A DNA stretch of 64,000 nt from Comamonas testosteroni TK102 (lineage in GTDB: Bacteria; Pseudomonadota; Gammaproteobacteria; Burkholderiales; Burkholderiaceae_C). Made by a program: the position numbers and the translations under genes. Location of the stretch: NCBI RefSeq assembly GCF_000739375.1, contig NZ_CP006704.1, positions 4,092,001 to 4,156,000 of the forward strand, written 5' to 3'. The notes under the pieces were generated by a model, which made no database searches, was not told where the DNA came from, and worked only from the letters and a program-made list of their open reading frames with translations. Shown here one piece after another: positions 17,276 through 26,945 of this stretch (position 1 is the stretch's first letter; each line of letters begins with the position of its first letter).

Positions 17276-20200
17276 TCACTGGGCCGACAGGCTCAGCTGG
17301 GCACGCGGAGTCCAGTCCTTGTCCTTCAGATCCAGCTTGGGAGCGCCCAGGAACAGGCGCTCCAGCGGCAGCTGCTGGGTGGCCAGATAGTCCCGCACAG
17401 CCACGCCGCGCGCCAGTGCTAGCTCACGCATGGCATCGTCGGGCACCTTGATGCTGGCCACCAGCAGGGCCTTCATCTGATCGGCCGGCAGATCCTTGGC
17501 CATCCCGACCATGTTACGGGGCTTTTTGATGTCGGCACGGCCGTAGACAGCCTTGAGCAAGGCCAGGCGCTCGGTTTCGCTGAACTCCGTCACCTCATCG
17601 CCACTCTTGCCTGCGCGAATCACGCTGCGGCGCTTCTGGGCCAGCAGCAGTCGATCCAGCTCCTCCGACTTCCAGGCCTCCTGGTCTTCGGCTTCGCGCG
17701 ACTCGCCCACCACCGTCATCTTGAGTGCCGGGCGGTCGTTGAGTGCCTTGACGATCTTGGCCAGCTGCTCTTTTGCCTGGTCATCGAGCTTGGCACTGCC
17801 CGGCGCAAAATTGACAGCACCCGATTCGTCGCCACCCGAGAATGCGCCTGACAACAGCGCAAACGGTGCGGTCACGGCTTTCATGATGATGTTGCCGATC
17901 ACCTTGAAGATGATGGGGGCCAGACGGAACTGCGGGTCGTTGAGCGAGCCGCTCAGCGGCACATCCAGATCGATCACGCCGTTGCGGTCGGACAGCAGGG
18001 CCACGGCCAGCTTGACGGGCAGCGACGCGGGCGCGCCTTCGACCTTGTCACCAAAAGTCAGCTGACGCAGCACCAGCTTGTTCGAGGCCGTGAGCTGTCC
18101 ATCGGGCTGCACCTTGTAGTTCACATCCATATAGAGCTTGCCGCGCTCTATGCCATAGCCCGCGTACTTGATGGAATATGGCGACAGCGGCGACAGCTCC
18201 AGGTCATTCATCTGGGCGCGCACATCCAGCGCCAGAGGCTTGGCCAGCGGATTGATCTTGCCGCTGATATCGAGCTTCGCAGTGCCCTGGGCCCGGCCCT
18301 TGATTTCAAGATCGGCCATTTGCGGTCCGGCCTGGCCTGCAGGGGCCTGTGAAGAGAAAGCACTCAGACGGCCGGTCAGCTCACTCAGATCGGCCGAGTA
18401 GTTGGGCTGGATGAAGTAGTCTGAGAACTGCACCTTGCCGCCCGTCAGCACAATCGGCCCGACCTTGATGATGGGCGCAGGCCCGCTGTCCTCGGGCTTT
18501 GCCGGCTCTTCCACAGGCTTGCTGGCTTCGGGCTTCTGGCCCGCCGCCACCTTGGCGTTCGCCTCTTCGTTCTGCGCGACGGACTGTTCGGACTTTTCGG
18601 TCTTCACAATGTCCTGCAGATTGATGCGGCCGTTGCGCTGCACGATGACGCGCGCAAAAAAATCGCTCAATGCCGTCTCGCGCACGCTCACGCGCAGCGG
18701 CTGGGCCGGCTGCATGCTCAGATCCAGCCCGCGCACGGCCAGTGTCTTCCAGGCCAGCAGATCATCGCCCAGGCCCAGGCCGGTACGCGCTGCCAGCGCC
18801 TTGGCGCGGTCCGCCGTGGAGTCATTGAGCACCGCCGTCAGCGCGCCCTTGGCGGTGCTGGGCTTGCCAGCCTCCTCCTGCACCGGAGCAGCCAGCGTGG
18901 AGCGCACGCGCAGGTCGTTGAGTTCCACATCCCCCGACACGGACACTTGCGGCCCCTTGGCATGGGCCAGATAGTTGAGCCGGCCGCGGAAGTTGCCATC
19001 GGCACGCACCAGATCCACATTGAGCTTGTGAGCGAAATACGGCTCCAGTGCATGCAGCGGCACGGCACGAGCCTGCAGTTGACCCTGAGCCGAAACCGGC
19101 GTCAGGCCCAGCAGCCCCTTGAACTGAATTTGGCCAGCCTGCACCCGGCGATTGGCCGAGAGCTGCGCCGAGACCTCCAGCGGGGTCGGCGCAGCCTTGG
19201 CCGCCAGCGGCTCGAAAGCGCCCAGGCGCACGCGCAAGGCGCTGACATCCAGCTGTACCGGCTGTGCACTGCGGCCTTGCACAGGTGCGGCATCGCGGAA
19301 CTGCAGCGCACCGCCATCCACGGCAATCGCTGCGAGCTTGACCGACCAGGGCTGGCCTGGCTCCGTCTTAGCCCCCTGGCTTGTCGATCTGGCTGCCGGC
19401 ACTGCGGCAGGCAGCCAGCGCTCGTACATCCAGCGCCCTTGTGCGTCGCGCAGCGCCGCAAGCTGAGGTTTCTGGACGGCGATGGCCTCCACCTGCACCT
19501 GGCGGGCAGCGAGATCGACCTGAACGCCGCTGACCTTGATCTGCTCGATATTGACGGGAGCCTGCTTGTCCTGCAGCTGCAGCTTGTCGGCAGTCAGCTC
19601 GGTCACTTCCGCCACCACCCCGCCCTCGCCCCAGGAAATCCGGGCATCGGTATTGAGCATGGCGCTGAGCTGCGGCGTGAAGTGCGCTTGCACATAGGGC
19701 TGCAGCCATTGCAGCGGCAACTGCTCCAGCTTGAGGCTGAGCTTGCCGGCCTTGAGCGTGGCCTCACCCTCCACAGCCAGGCTGACTTCCTCTTGCGCCT
19801 GTGGCTGGCCGCCTGCTTGCACTCCTGCGGAGGCCTTCAGGTGCAAAGCTTCATTCATGGGCCAGGCCAGGCTTCTGGCCTGCAGGGTCAACGGAGCCAG
19901 CGTCAGCGCCGCAGGTGCCGCACCTGTTGCAGCATCCTGCCAATGCACGATGCCGCCTTCAATATCGAACTGCTGCACGCCAACGACCAAGGGGTTGGGC
20001 TTCTGAGCCTTCGCATTTGCCTGGGCCGGATTGCTGGCCTCGACGGAAGCGGGCTCAGGCCCTGCCTTCTCAAGCGGCGCTGCGGGAGCAACGGCCGGCG
20101 CATTCAGCCCCAGCCAGTTGATCACGCCTTGCGCGTTGCGGCTGACATGTACCTCCGGCTTGACCCAGCGCACCGTCTCCAGCGCCATCTGGTTCTGCAG

Positions 20201-21169
20201 CGGTTGAACATTCTGGAGCTGCACTTCCAGCGCATCAAAGCTCAGCAGCGGCGCGCCCTGGCGGTCCTGCAAAGCGACCTCGCTCAAGGCCAGCTTGCCG
20301 CTGATGCGAACCACCGGCCGGTCTTTTTCCTCGAAGCTGACCTGCAGATCCGTATCAAGCATTCCCGAGAGAGGCTGCACCGGAACGCTGGCAGGCACAT
20401 AGCCCAGATAAGGAGTCAGATCGATGTGCTCCCATTTGAGATGCATCGCCGTCTGGCGGCTGTCCGTGAACGGCGTGCTCTCGCCCGATGTATCGAACTT
20501 GCTGCCGTTGAGGTCGAAAGCCAGATGCGGCAACACCTTGATCTCGCGCTTGGACGCCAGATTGCTGATGAAGGGAATGCTCAGCTGCAAGTCCTTGAGC
20601 TCATGCTTGCGCTGCACCGACTCGTCATTGAGTTCGACACGGCCGTCGCGCAAGGCAATGTTGTAGAGCGCAAAGCTCACGGGCTTGGCTGGCTCTTCGT
20701 CATCGGGCTCCATGAGCCTGGCAATCACATCGTCGATATCGAGCTTGCCCAACGAATGCTGAGTCAGGCGCACCACGGGCGCATCGACCTCGATGGCATC
20801 CAGCACAGGCGCGAGCCTGAACAGTGATTGCGCACTGGCATTGATGAAGATGCGCTTGATCTCCAGCTGGGGCTCTGCGGCAGAATTCAGGTCTTTATGA
20901 GCTGAAACGCCTTCTGCATCAGCGGTTTCAGCTACTTTTTTAATAGCCTTATCCATCACCAGATCATGCAGGGTGATGGACATCGCCCAGGGCGCAAACT
21001 CGATCTTGCCCACATGGACGCCGCGCCCCAGCTTCTCGGCAGCCCGTTTTTCCAGCTGGCTCTTAGCCACCCAGGGCACCAGCGCCCAGAGCAGCAGCCA
21101 TAACAGCAAAAGAGCAAGAACAGACCAGATCAGCCGGCGAAGCCAGCGATTCGATGTGAGCAAGGACAT
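17276..21169 (-). CDS. Giant DUF748 (AsmA-like) envelope protein
   Basis: A 1297-residue protein anchored by one N-terminal membrane segment (residues about 13-33, WSVLALLLLWLLLWALVPWV), with the rest predicted in the periplasm. It contains the DUF748/AsmA-type repeated beta-rich modules and ends in an OmpA-like segment (GSAKLDDQAKEQLAKIVKAL). Family members are thought to bridge or maintain the envelope, possibly in lipid transport; that is family knowledge, not shown here. Residues 74-92 (AIKKVAETADAEGVSAHKD) are encoded by a copy of the dispersed intergenic repeat and are probably a recent in-frame insertion. It is transcribed alone. Confidence 0.85.
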   Translation of the reverse strand: MSLLTSNRWLRRLIWSVLALLLLWLLLWALVPWVAKSQLEKRAAEKLGRGVHVGKIEFAPWAMSITLHDLVMDKAIKKVAETADAEGVSAHKDLNSAAEPQLEIKRIFINASAQSLFRLAPVLDAIEVDAPVVRLTQHSLGKLDIDDVIARLMEPDDEEPAKPVSFALYNIALRDGRVELNDESVQRKHELKDLQLSIPFISNLASKREIKVLPHLAFDLNGSKFDTSGESTPFTDSRQTAMHLKWEHIDLTPYLGYVPASVPVQPLSGMLDTDLQVSFEEKDRPVVRISGKLALSEVALQDRQGAPLLSFDALEVQLQNVQPLQNQMALETVRWVKPEVHVSRNAQGVINWLGLNAPAVAPAAPLEKAGPEPASVEASNPAQANAKAQKPNPLVVGVQQFDIEGGIVHWQDAATGAAPAALTLAPLTLQARSLAWPMNEALHLKASAGVQAGGQPQAQEEVSLAVEGEATLKAGKLSLKLEQLPLQWLQPYVQAHFTPQLSAMLNTDARISWGEGGVVAEVTELTADKLQLQDKQAPVNIEQIKVSGVQVDLAARQVQVEAIAVQKPQLAALRDAQGRWMYERWLPAAVPAARSTSQGAKTEPGQPWSVKLAAIAVDGGALQFRDAAPVQGRSAQPVQLDVSALRVRLGAFEPLAAKAAPTPLEVSAQLSANRRVQAGQIQFKGLLGLTPVSAQGQLQARAVPLHALEPYFAHKLNVDLVRADGNFRGRLNYLAHAKGPQVSVSGDVELNDLRVRSTLAAPVQEEAGKPSTAKGALTAVLNDSTADRAKALAARTGLGLGDDLLAWKTLAVRGLDLSMQPAQPLRVSVRETALSDFFARVIVQRNGRINLQDIVKTEKSEQSVAQNEEANAKVAAGQKPEASKPVEEPAKPEDSGPAPIIKVGPIVLTGGKVQFSDYFIQPNYSADLSELTGRLSAFSSQAPAGQAGPQMADLEIKGRAQGTAKLDISGKINPLAKPLALDVRAQMNDLELSPLSPYSIKYAGYGIERGKLYMDVNYKVQPDGQLTASNKLVLRQLTFGDKVEGAPASLPVKLAVALLSDRNGVIDLDVPLSGSLNDPQFRLAPIIFKVIGNIIMKAVTAPFALLSGAFSGGDESGAVNFAPGSAKLDDQAKEQLAKIVKALNDRPALKMTVVGESREAEDQEAWKSEELDRLLLAQKRRSVIRAGKSGDEVTEFSETERLALLKAVYGRADIKKPRNMVGMAKDLPADQMKALLVASIKVPDDAMRELALARGVAVRDYLATQQLPLERLFLGAPKLDLKDKDWTPRAQLSLSAQ
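20893..20947 (-). repeat. Dispersed Comamonadaceae-type repeat inside the DUF748 gene
   Basis: Leftward, this stretch reads attaaaaaagtagctgaaac, then cgctgatgcagaaggcgttt, then cagctcataaa. It resembles the intergenic copy at 43419-43473 (A-run, agctg, cgcttgat, gaaaaggg, tttca, cat). Here it is in frame and translated. Confidence 0.5.
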
Positions 21170-21409
21170 GAGGATTTGTTATTGATGCAGGGATTGAAAG
21201 CCTTTCAAGACTCTCAGGGCCGGGACCCGCCACGCGCCCGGAACACCACTGTACCTTGAGCGCATACAGGTGTATCCAGATTGCGCTCTATATATAGATA
21301 GAGGCAAGAGGCGTTTCCAGAGAGAAGTTTGCGTCATCGACATGCCCGGCAGAGACAGATGAGCGCGAAAAAATGCAAACAATGCGCTGCAGCACGAGAC
21401 CTCGCCAGA

Positions 21410-21639
21410 AACGACAAAGCCCGGAAGTGGCGAAACCGACTTCCGGGCTTCACGGCCGGTACCAGACCGGGCCGTTTTCGCGGTTCAAGGAGGGTGTGGT
21501 CCTTGCCGCTGGAAGCAACGATTGCTCCCTTTAGTGCCTCAAGCGAAGATAAAGAGCAAGTGCCAACAGCCCATGGAATCAAAGGCCTCGGCGGAGTTTG
21601 CTTTTCCTTTCCTTTGGCAAGCACCTGCAACTTGCAGGC
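21410..21639 (-). ncRNA. Candidate structured small RNA
   Basis: No convincing protein lies here. Leftward, a TATAGT (21646-21651) precedes a start near 21639. The RNA would open with a perfect hairpin (cctgcaa-c-ttgcagg, 21624-21638). Two distant arms then pair to form a rod: ggtgcttgcc (21616-21625) with ggcaaggacc (21498-21507), and ggaaaagcaa with ttgcttcc. A strong 12-bp hairpin at 21417-21450 followed by a T-rich stretch could terminate it. The rod-and-bubble shape resembles 6S RNA, but the sequence match is not good enough to name it. Confidence 0.35.
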
Positions 21640-21772
21640 AGATTCACTATATCTGTGCTCGCGTAGGGCTACCAGGCTTTTTGCACTTTATTTCGCCTTG
21701 ATGACAAATAAAACGATGTGAGCGTATACACCTCTTGAATCCGTGATTTTTTGCTGTAATTTTTTGAGCAAA

Positions 21773-21800
21773 CTGTACATTCATACAGTTTTTATATAAT
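21773..21800 (+). promoter_or_regulatory. LexA (SOS) box with overlapping promoter
   Basis: CTGTACATTCATACAG at 21773-21788 fits the LexA consensus CTGT-N8-ACAG, with AT-rich flanks. A consensus TATAAT lies 7 nt downstream at 21795-21800, so the box sits in the spacer where a repressor would block the polymerase. The -35 is weak. The transcript would start near 21807. Confidence 0.65.
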
Positions 21801-21830
21801 TTTAAAATCTAAAAAGTATTTTTGTTAGTG

Positions 21831-21860
21831 TTGACTGAATATTTAGGACGCTTCTAGAAT
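21831..21860 (+). promoter_or_regulatory. Sigma-70 promoter for the SLT gene
   Basis: TTGACT (21831-21836), an 18-nt spacer and TAGAAT (21855-21860). Transcription from near 21867 would give the lytic-transglycosylase gene a leader of about 170 nt. Confidence 0.55.
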
Positions 21861-21867
21861 CCGCCAG

Positions 21868-21888
21868 CGCTCGAAATGAGCGTTTTTT
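21868..21888 (+). terminator. Terminator-like hairpin downstream of the LexA box
   Basis: Stem cgctc/gagcg with a gaaat loop and six T. It would end a transcript of about 80 nt started at the LexA-controlled promoter. For transcripts from the second promoter it lies at the very 5' end. Confidence 0.6.
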
Positions 21889-21913
21889 GTTTCCGCTGCC
21901 TCACGACTGAGCA

Positions 21914-22035
21914 GACCGATCGGCGCCCCGAGGGGCGCTTTTAATCGGCCCGCAGCAAACCTCATCGGCCAGTTGTCCTGGTTGCACCGCGAGATTGATC
22001 CGGTGCGACCTCGGGCGATAGCCAAGAAAGGACAA
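21914..22035 (+). promoter_or_regulatory. Folded leader with occluded ribosome-binding site
   Basis: Three nested elements are visible. A GC hairpin (21923-21938) is enclosed by ccgat/atcgg. Next, ggttgcaccg (21980-21989) pairs with cggtgcgacc (22001-22010). Finally, ttgtcct (21973-21979) pairs with aggacaa (22029-22035), which contains the Shine-Dalgarno AAGGA of the SLT gene. Closing this stem would hide the ribosome-binding site. It may be a translational riboswitch or thermosensor; I do not recognise a known class. Confidence 0.4.
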
Positions 22036-22038
22036 GCT

Positions 22039-22872
22039 ATGCCAGCGTCAGGAAAATTAATCGCCTCTGCGCGAACGTTGGGCCATAAGACGGCCCACGG
22101 TTTTCTTGCTCTTACTCACAACGGTTTCGCCCTGCTGGGCTTGGCCGTGGCCATTTCGGCCCTGATTTTGATCTCTCGTCCGGACCTGCGTCTGGCCGGC
22201 GCCACCGAGCTGCGCGAGTGGCTCGACACACGCCTGCCCGCCAGCACCATTGTGGCTGCCGCCGAAGTGGAGGAAGCTCCTGCTTCCGCCAACATCGTCG
22301 TCGCCAGCGACCGTGCCACGGCCGTCAACCCCAAGAACCTGCCCAAGGAGCAGGCGGCTGTCGCCTACTGGCTCAGCAAAAAATACCGGGTGGCGCCCGA
22401 ACCGATTGCCGCCCTGGTCAGCGAAGCCTATGCCCAGGGCAAGGCCAACAAGCTCGATCCGACGCTGATTCTGGCCATCATGGCGATTGAATCGAGCTTC
22501 AACCCGTTTGCCCAAAGCTCGGTCGGTGCCCAGGGCCTGATGCAGGTGATGACGTCCGTGCACACCGACAAGTATGAAAGCTTTGGCGGCCAGCATGCGG
22601 CCTTCGACCCTGTGACCAACCTCAAGGTCGGCGTCAAGGTGCTCAAGGAATGCATTGCCCGCGCCGGCTCCATCGAGGGCGGCCTGCGCTACTACGTGGG
22701 CGCAGCCAATCTTCCTTCGGACGGCGGCTATGCGGCCAAGGTGCTTGCCGAACACCAGCGCCTGCGCCAGGGCGTGGGCCTGCAGGCCAGCCCGCTGATG
22801 ACGGCCAAGTCCGAAGCCGCCACCAAGGTCTCCCACGCCCAGCAGGTGGCCCTGGCCGACTCCAATCTCTAA
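22039..22872 (+). CDS. Membrane-anchored SLT-domain lytic transglycosylase
   Basis: A 277-residue protein with one N-terminal membrane segment (residues about 32-50, FALLGLAVAISALILIS) and a periplasmic SLT domain. The domain shows LILAIMAIESSFNPFAQSS, where the Glu near residue 151 is the expected catalytic acid, then VGAQGLMQVM and the GLRYYVGA region. Such enzymes cleave peptidoglycan to 1,6-anhydromuropeptides. The start ATG is chosen because AAGGA lies 6 nt upstream; that site can be masked by the leader fold. A LexA box and a second promoter lie upstream. Confidence 0.88.
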   Translation: MPASGKLIASARTLGHKTAHGFLALTHNGFALLGLAVAISALILISRPDLRLAGATELREWLDTRLPASTIVAAAEVEEAPASANIVVASDRATAVNPKNLPKEQAAVAYWLSKKYRVAPEPIAALVSEAYAQGKANKLDPTLILAIMAIESSFNPFAQSSVGAQGLMQVMTSVHTDKYESFGGQHAAFDPVTNLKVGVKVLKECIARAGSIEGGLRYYVGAANLPSDGGYAAKVLAEHQRLRQGVGLQASPLMTAKSEAATKVSHAQQVALADSNL

Positions 22873-22894
22873 GCGACAGATCCCCGTATTTCTC

Positions 22895-22919
22895 AAGCTG
22901 GCTGCGGCCAGCTTTTTTT
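22895..22919 (+). terminator. Terminator of the SLT gene
   Basis: Stem agctggc/gccagct, tgcg loop and seven T, 23 nt after the stop codon. Confidence 0.9.
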
Positions 22920-22987
22920 ATGCCTGGCACGGCTCTGAGGGAAAAACGGGCATAGGCCTTGGAGCCATGCCGGCTCAGCTACACTAG

Positions 22988-23135
22988 CGGGTGTACGCAA
23001 CTGGCGATAGGCGCAGAGTTTTCTGCCGCTGACGTGGAAACCGGCAGACTGCAAGGTCTGTGAACCACCGGGGAGCGTACCGCCCAGAGCCGCAGCGACT
23101 GCAGCCTGCAAGCGTTTCAGCCGTTCGCCTGGGCA
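22988..23135 (+). promoter_or_regulatory. ZTP (pfl-type) riboswitch upstream of glyA
   Basis: The leader contains the pfl-motif landmarks in order. First gtacgcaactggcg, then a variable hairpin region, then accaccggggagcgtac, whose gcgtac pairs with gtacgc to close P1. A linker follows, and finally ccgttcgcctgggca. This layout is the ZTP/ZMP riboswitch, which turns on one-carbon genes when 10-formyl-tetrahydrofolate is short. Placement directly before glyA fits. The linker between the two conserved halves is about 40 nt. Confidence 0.85.
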
Positions 23136-23176
23136 GCCCTTGGCCTCAAGGGAATATCTAAGTTCATAGGACTGCC

Positions 23177-24424
<1,248 letters not shown>

Positions 24425-24445
24425 ATTCTGCTGCACTGAGCTGTC

Positions 24446-24928
24446 ATGAAGTGCCCCTTCTGCAACCATCCAGACACGCAAGTGGTTGAGACCCGCGAGT
24501 CCGAGGACGGGGGCTTCATCCGCCGCCGCCGCCGCTGCGGCGGCTGCGACAAGCGCTTCACGACCTACGAGCGCCCCGAGGTCAGCTTTCCGACCGTGGT
24601 CAAGAGAGACGGCCGCCGTATCGAGTACGAGCGCGCCAAGCTGCAAGGCTCTTTTCAGATCGCGCTGCGCAAGCGCCCCGTGAGCACCGAACTCATCGAT
24701 GCGGCCATAGAGCGCATCGAGGACAGGCTGCTCAATCTGGGCCAGCGTGAAATCGATTCCAGCCGCCTTGGCGAGCTGGTGATGGATGAACTCAAGGGCC
24801 TGGACAAGGTCGGCTATATCCGGTTTGCCAGCGTATACCGCAGCTTCGAGGATGTGGACGATTTCAAGAACATCATGGATGAGGTTCGCAGTCCCAAGGC
24901 CAAGGCCGCCAGAAAGCCCCAGCCCTGA
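24446..24928 (+). CDS. nrdR: Transcriptional repressor NrdR
   Basis: NrdR represses ribonucleotide reductase genes in response to dATP/ATP. The 160-residue protein begins with the zinc ribbon [22 protein letters not shown], with the second Cys pair in [15 protein letters not shown], and continues into the ATP-cone domain ([16 protein letters not shown]). It sits just after glyA, a frequent arrangement in betaproteobacteria. Confidence 0.97.
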   Translation: MKCPFCNHPDTQVVETRESEDGGFIRRRRRCGGCDKRFTTYERPEVSFPTVVKRDGRRIEYERAKLQGSFQIALRKRPVSTELIDAAIERIEDRLLNLGQREIDSSRLGELVMDELKGLDKVGYIRFASVYRSFEDVDDFKNIMDEVRSPKAKAARKPQP

Positions 24929-24940
24929 CCACCGCCATGA

Positions 24941-24970
24941 CAAAAGCCACCCTCGGGTGGCTTTTGTTTT
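24941..24970 (+). terminator. Terminator of glyA-nrdR
   Basis: Stem aaaagccaccc/gggtggctttt with a 2-4-nt loop and a T-rich tail, 13 nt after nrdR. Confidence 0.88.
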
Positions 24971-25059
24971 GTGCACTTGACGGCAGGCATTTGCTATTAA
25001 TTAATGAGCATATATCGCATGATTTCAAAGGATATCAGATAGTTTTTTATCTAATTTCC

Positions 25060-26895
25060 TTAATGCACGCGCGTAATGCGCTCCATTAAAGGTAGCGCCA
25101 TCGGACCGCTGCGGCTTTGCTCGCGCACATGCTCGGCCAGGGCATCCAGATCCAGCATGCCGCCCACCACATCGATGCCTTGCGCGAAGATGCTGAAGTT
25201 GTCGCCGCCGCTGCCCAGATAGCTCTGCAGTCCCACGCGGTAGCGCTGCGATATCTCGAGCCGCCGGCCGTTCAGACGCAGCTCGCTCACGCGCCGGCCC
25301 GCGGGCTGGCGACGGTCGAAGCGGTAGCTGAAGCCCTCGGACACCTGCAGGATGCGCGGCGCATTCACGGTGTTGCTGCCGCTGTCGAATTGCTGCTCCA
25401 GCGCCTGTCGTATCTGCTCGCCCGTCAGGCTCATCACCATCAGCGTATTGCCGAACGGCTGAACGCTGAACAGCTGGCCATAGTTCACGCTGCCGTCGGC
25501 CGCGGGCAGCAGGTCGGCGCGCACACCGCCGGGGTTCACAAAAGCCAGTTGCGCTCCGCCCGCGGCGGCATCGCGCGTGGCCGCAAGTATGGCGTCGGCC
25601 ACGATGCGCCCCATTACGCTTTCGCCATTGGCTTGCGGCATGCGGCTGACAGGTCCGGCCAGCCGCCCTGCAACGGCCTCGGCCAGCGGCCGCGCCGCAG
25701 CCTTGTAGCGAGCCACCAGCGCCGCCACTTCAGCATCGGCGTCAAAGACCGGAAACTCGGGCTGCAAGCCCACCTGGCCACCAGCGCTGCGATAGGCCTC
25801 GCCCTGCACGATGGTCTGGTGCGCCGACTTGCGGCTGACGCGGCGTTTGCGCGCATCCACCGTCAGTCTGACTTCGGTCAGCAGCGTGCCGTAGTGACCC
25901 GCGCTGGTCAGCAAGAACGGCTTGCGGGCATTCACCCTGGCGTAATCGCACACGTAGGAACGATGGGTGTGACCGGAGATCACCACATCGACCTCGCTGG
26001 AGAGCTGCTCCAGAATCGGCACGATAGCGCCGGACAGACCCTGGCAGCTATCGTCCTGCAGGCCCGACGTGGTGGCTCCACCCTCATGGATCAGCACCAC
26101 GATCACATCGGCCCCCTGCGCACGCAGCTGGGGGATCAGCGCATTGGCCGTCTGTGCCTCGTCGGCGAATGTCAGCCCTCTGACCCCGCTGGGCCGCACC
26201 ATATGCGGCGTGTTCCTGAGCGTCATGCCGATGAAGCCCACGCCTATGCGCAGACCGTCCTGCTCGAAGAACTTCAGCCCCGTCGCGGGAAACAGCGGCC
26301 GGCCGTCGCCGCGCAGCGTATTGGCCGCGAGAAACGGGAACTCCGCGCCCCTGAAGGGCTGGCTGATCTGGCATGGCTGCTTGCTGGTGAACTTCTCGCA
26401 GCCACCGTTTTGCATGCGCTGCAACTCGGCTACGCCCTGGTCGTATTCGTGATTGCCAGTGGCCGCAAAGTCCACCCGCATGAGATTGAGCACCTCTATC
26501 GTCGGCTCATCGAGAAACAGCGCCGAGACCATGGGCGAAGCCCCGATCATGTCCCCTGCCGTGACCAGCGCCACATGGCGACTGGCCCGGCGGCGCTGGG
26601 CGATGGCCCGGGCCATGTAGGCCACGCCGCCCGCAGGCACGACAACGTTGCGGCCCTGCGCGTTCTGCGCCGTCACCGCCAGTCCGGGCGGCTCCAGATG
26701 CCCGTGCAGGTCGTTGAAGCCCAGCACGATGATCTCCATGCTGGCAGGCCTGGGCACACCACCGCTGCATGCGCTCAAGCCCAATGCGAGCAGCGCAGCG
26801 CAGAGGGGGGCGGAGACCTTGTAAAAAGCACAACGCCAGCCTGGCGACAGGGCGCGAGACTGGCGTTGATCCGGTTTTTTGTCAGTTGCAACCAT
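25060..26895 (-). CDS. Lipoprotein 5'-nucleotidase (UshA-like metallophosphatase)
   Basis: A 611-residue exported enzyme of the 5'-nucleotidase/2',3'-cyclic phosphodiesterase family. The start giving MVATDKK has a good AGGAG upstream; a signal peptide with lipobox LSACSGG (Cys near residue 43) follows. The metallophosphatase domain has IIVLGFNDLHGHLEPPG, FAATGNHEYDQG and VVISGHTHRS. The C-terminal nucleotidase domain shows FVNPGGVRADLLPA and FGNTLMVMSLTG. It likely releases nucleosides and phosphate in the periplasm. It is 50 nt upstream of aroC on the same strand. Confidence 0.9.
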   Translation of the reverse strand: MVATDKKPDQRQSRALSPGWRCAFYKVSAPLCAALLALGLSACSGGVPRPASMEIIVLGFNDLHGHLEPPGLAVTAQNAQGRNVVVPAGGVAYMARAIAQRRRASRHVALVTAGDMIGASPMVSALFLDEPTIEVLNLMRVDFAATGNHEYDQGVAELQRMQNGGCEKFTSKQPCQISQPFRGAEFPFLAANTLRGDGRPLFPATGLKFFEQDGLRIGVGFIGMTLRNTPHMVRPSGVRGLTFADEAQTANALIPQLRAQGADVIVVLIHEGGATTSGLQDDSCQGLSGAIVPILEQLSSEVDVVISGHTHRSYVCDYARVNARKPFLLTSAGHYGTLLTEVRLTVDARKRRVSRKSAHQTIVQGEAYRSAGGQVGLQPEFPVFDADAEVAALVARYKAAARPLAEAVAGRLAGPVSRMPQANGESVMGRIVADAILAATRDAAAGGAQLAFVNPGGVRADLLPAADGSVNYGQLFSVQPFGNTLMVMSLTGEQIRQALEQQFDSGSNTVNAPRILQVSEGFSYRFDRRQPAGRRVSELRLNGRRLEISQRYRVGLQSYLGSGGDNFSIFAQGIDVVGGMLDLDALAEHVREQSRSGPMALPLMERITRVH

Positions 26896-26945
26896 CGGAC
26901 TCTCCTGAGTCAGAGCTTGTAACGCACAAAAAGGTCTGGGTGATG

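Noticed and set aside
18947..20827. A 626-codon open frame opposite the DUF748 gene
   Set aside because: Antisense shadow; no start context and atypical amino-acid use.
21334..21630. Minus-strand open frame of 98 codons in the gene-free region
   Set aside because: It covers the rod-like RNA and the terminator hairpin, and its composition does not suggest a protein.
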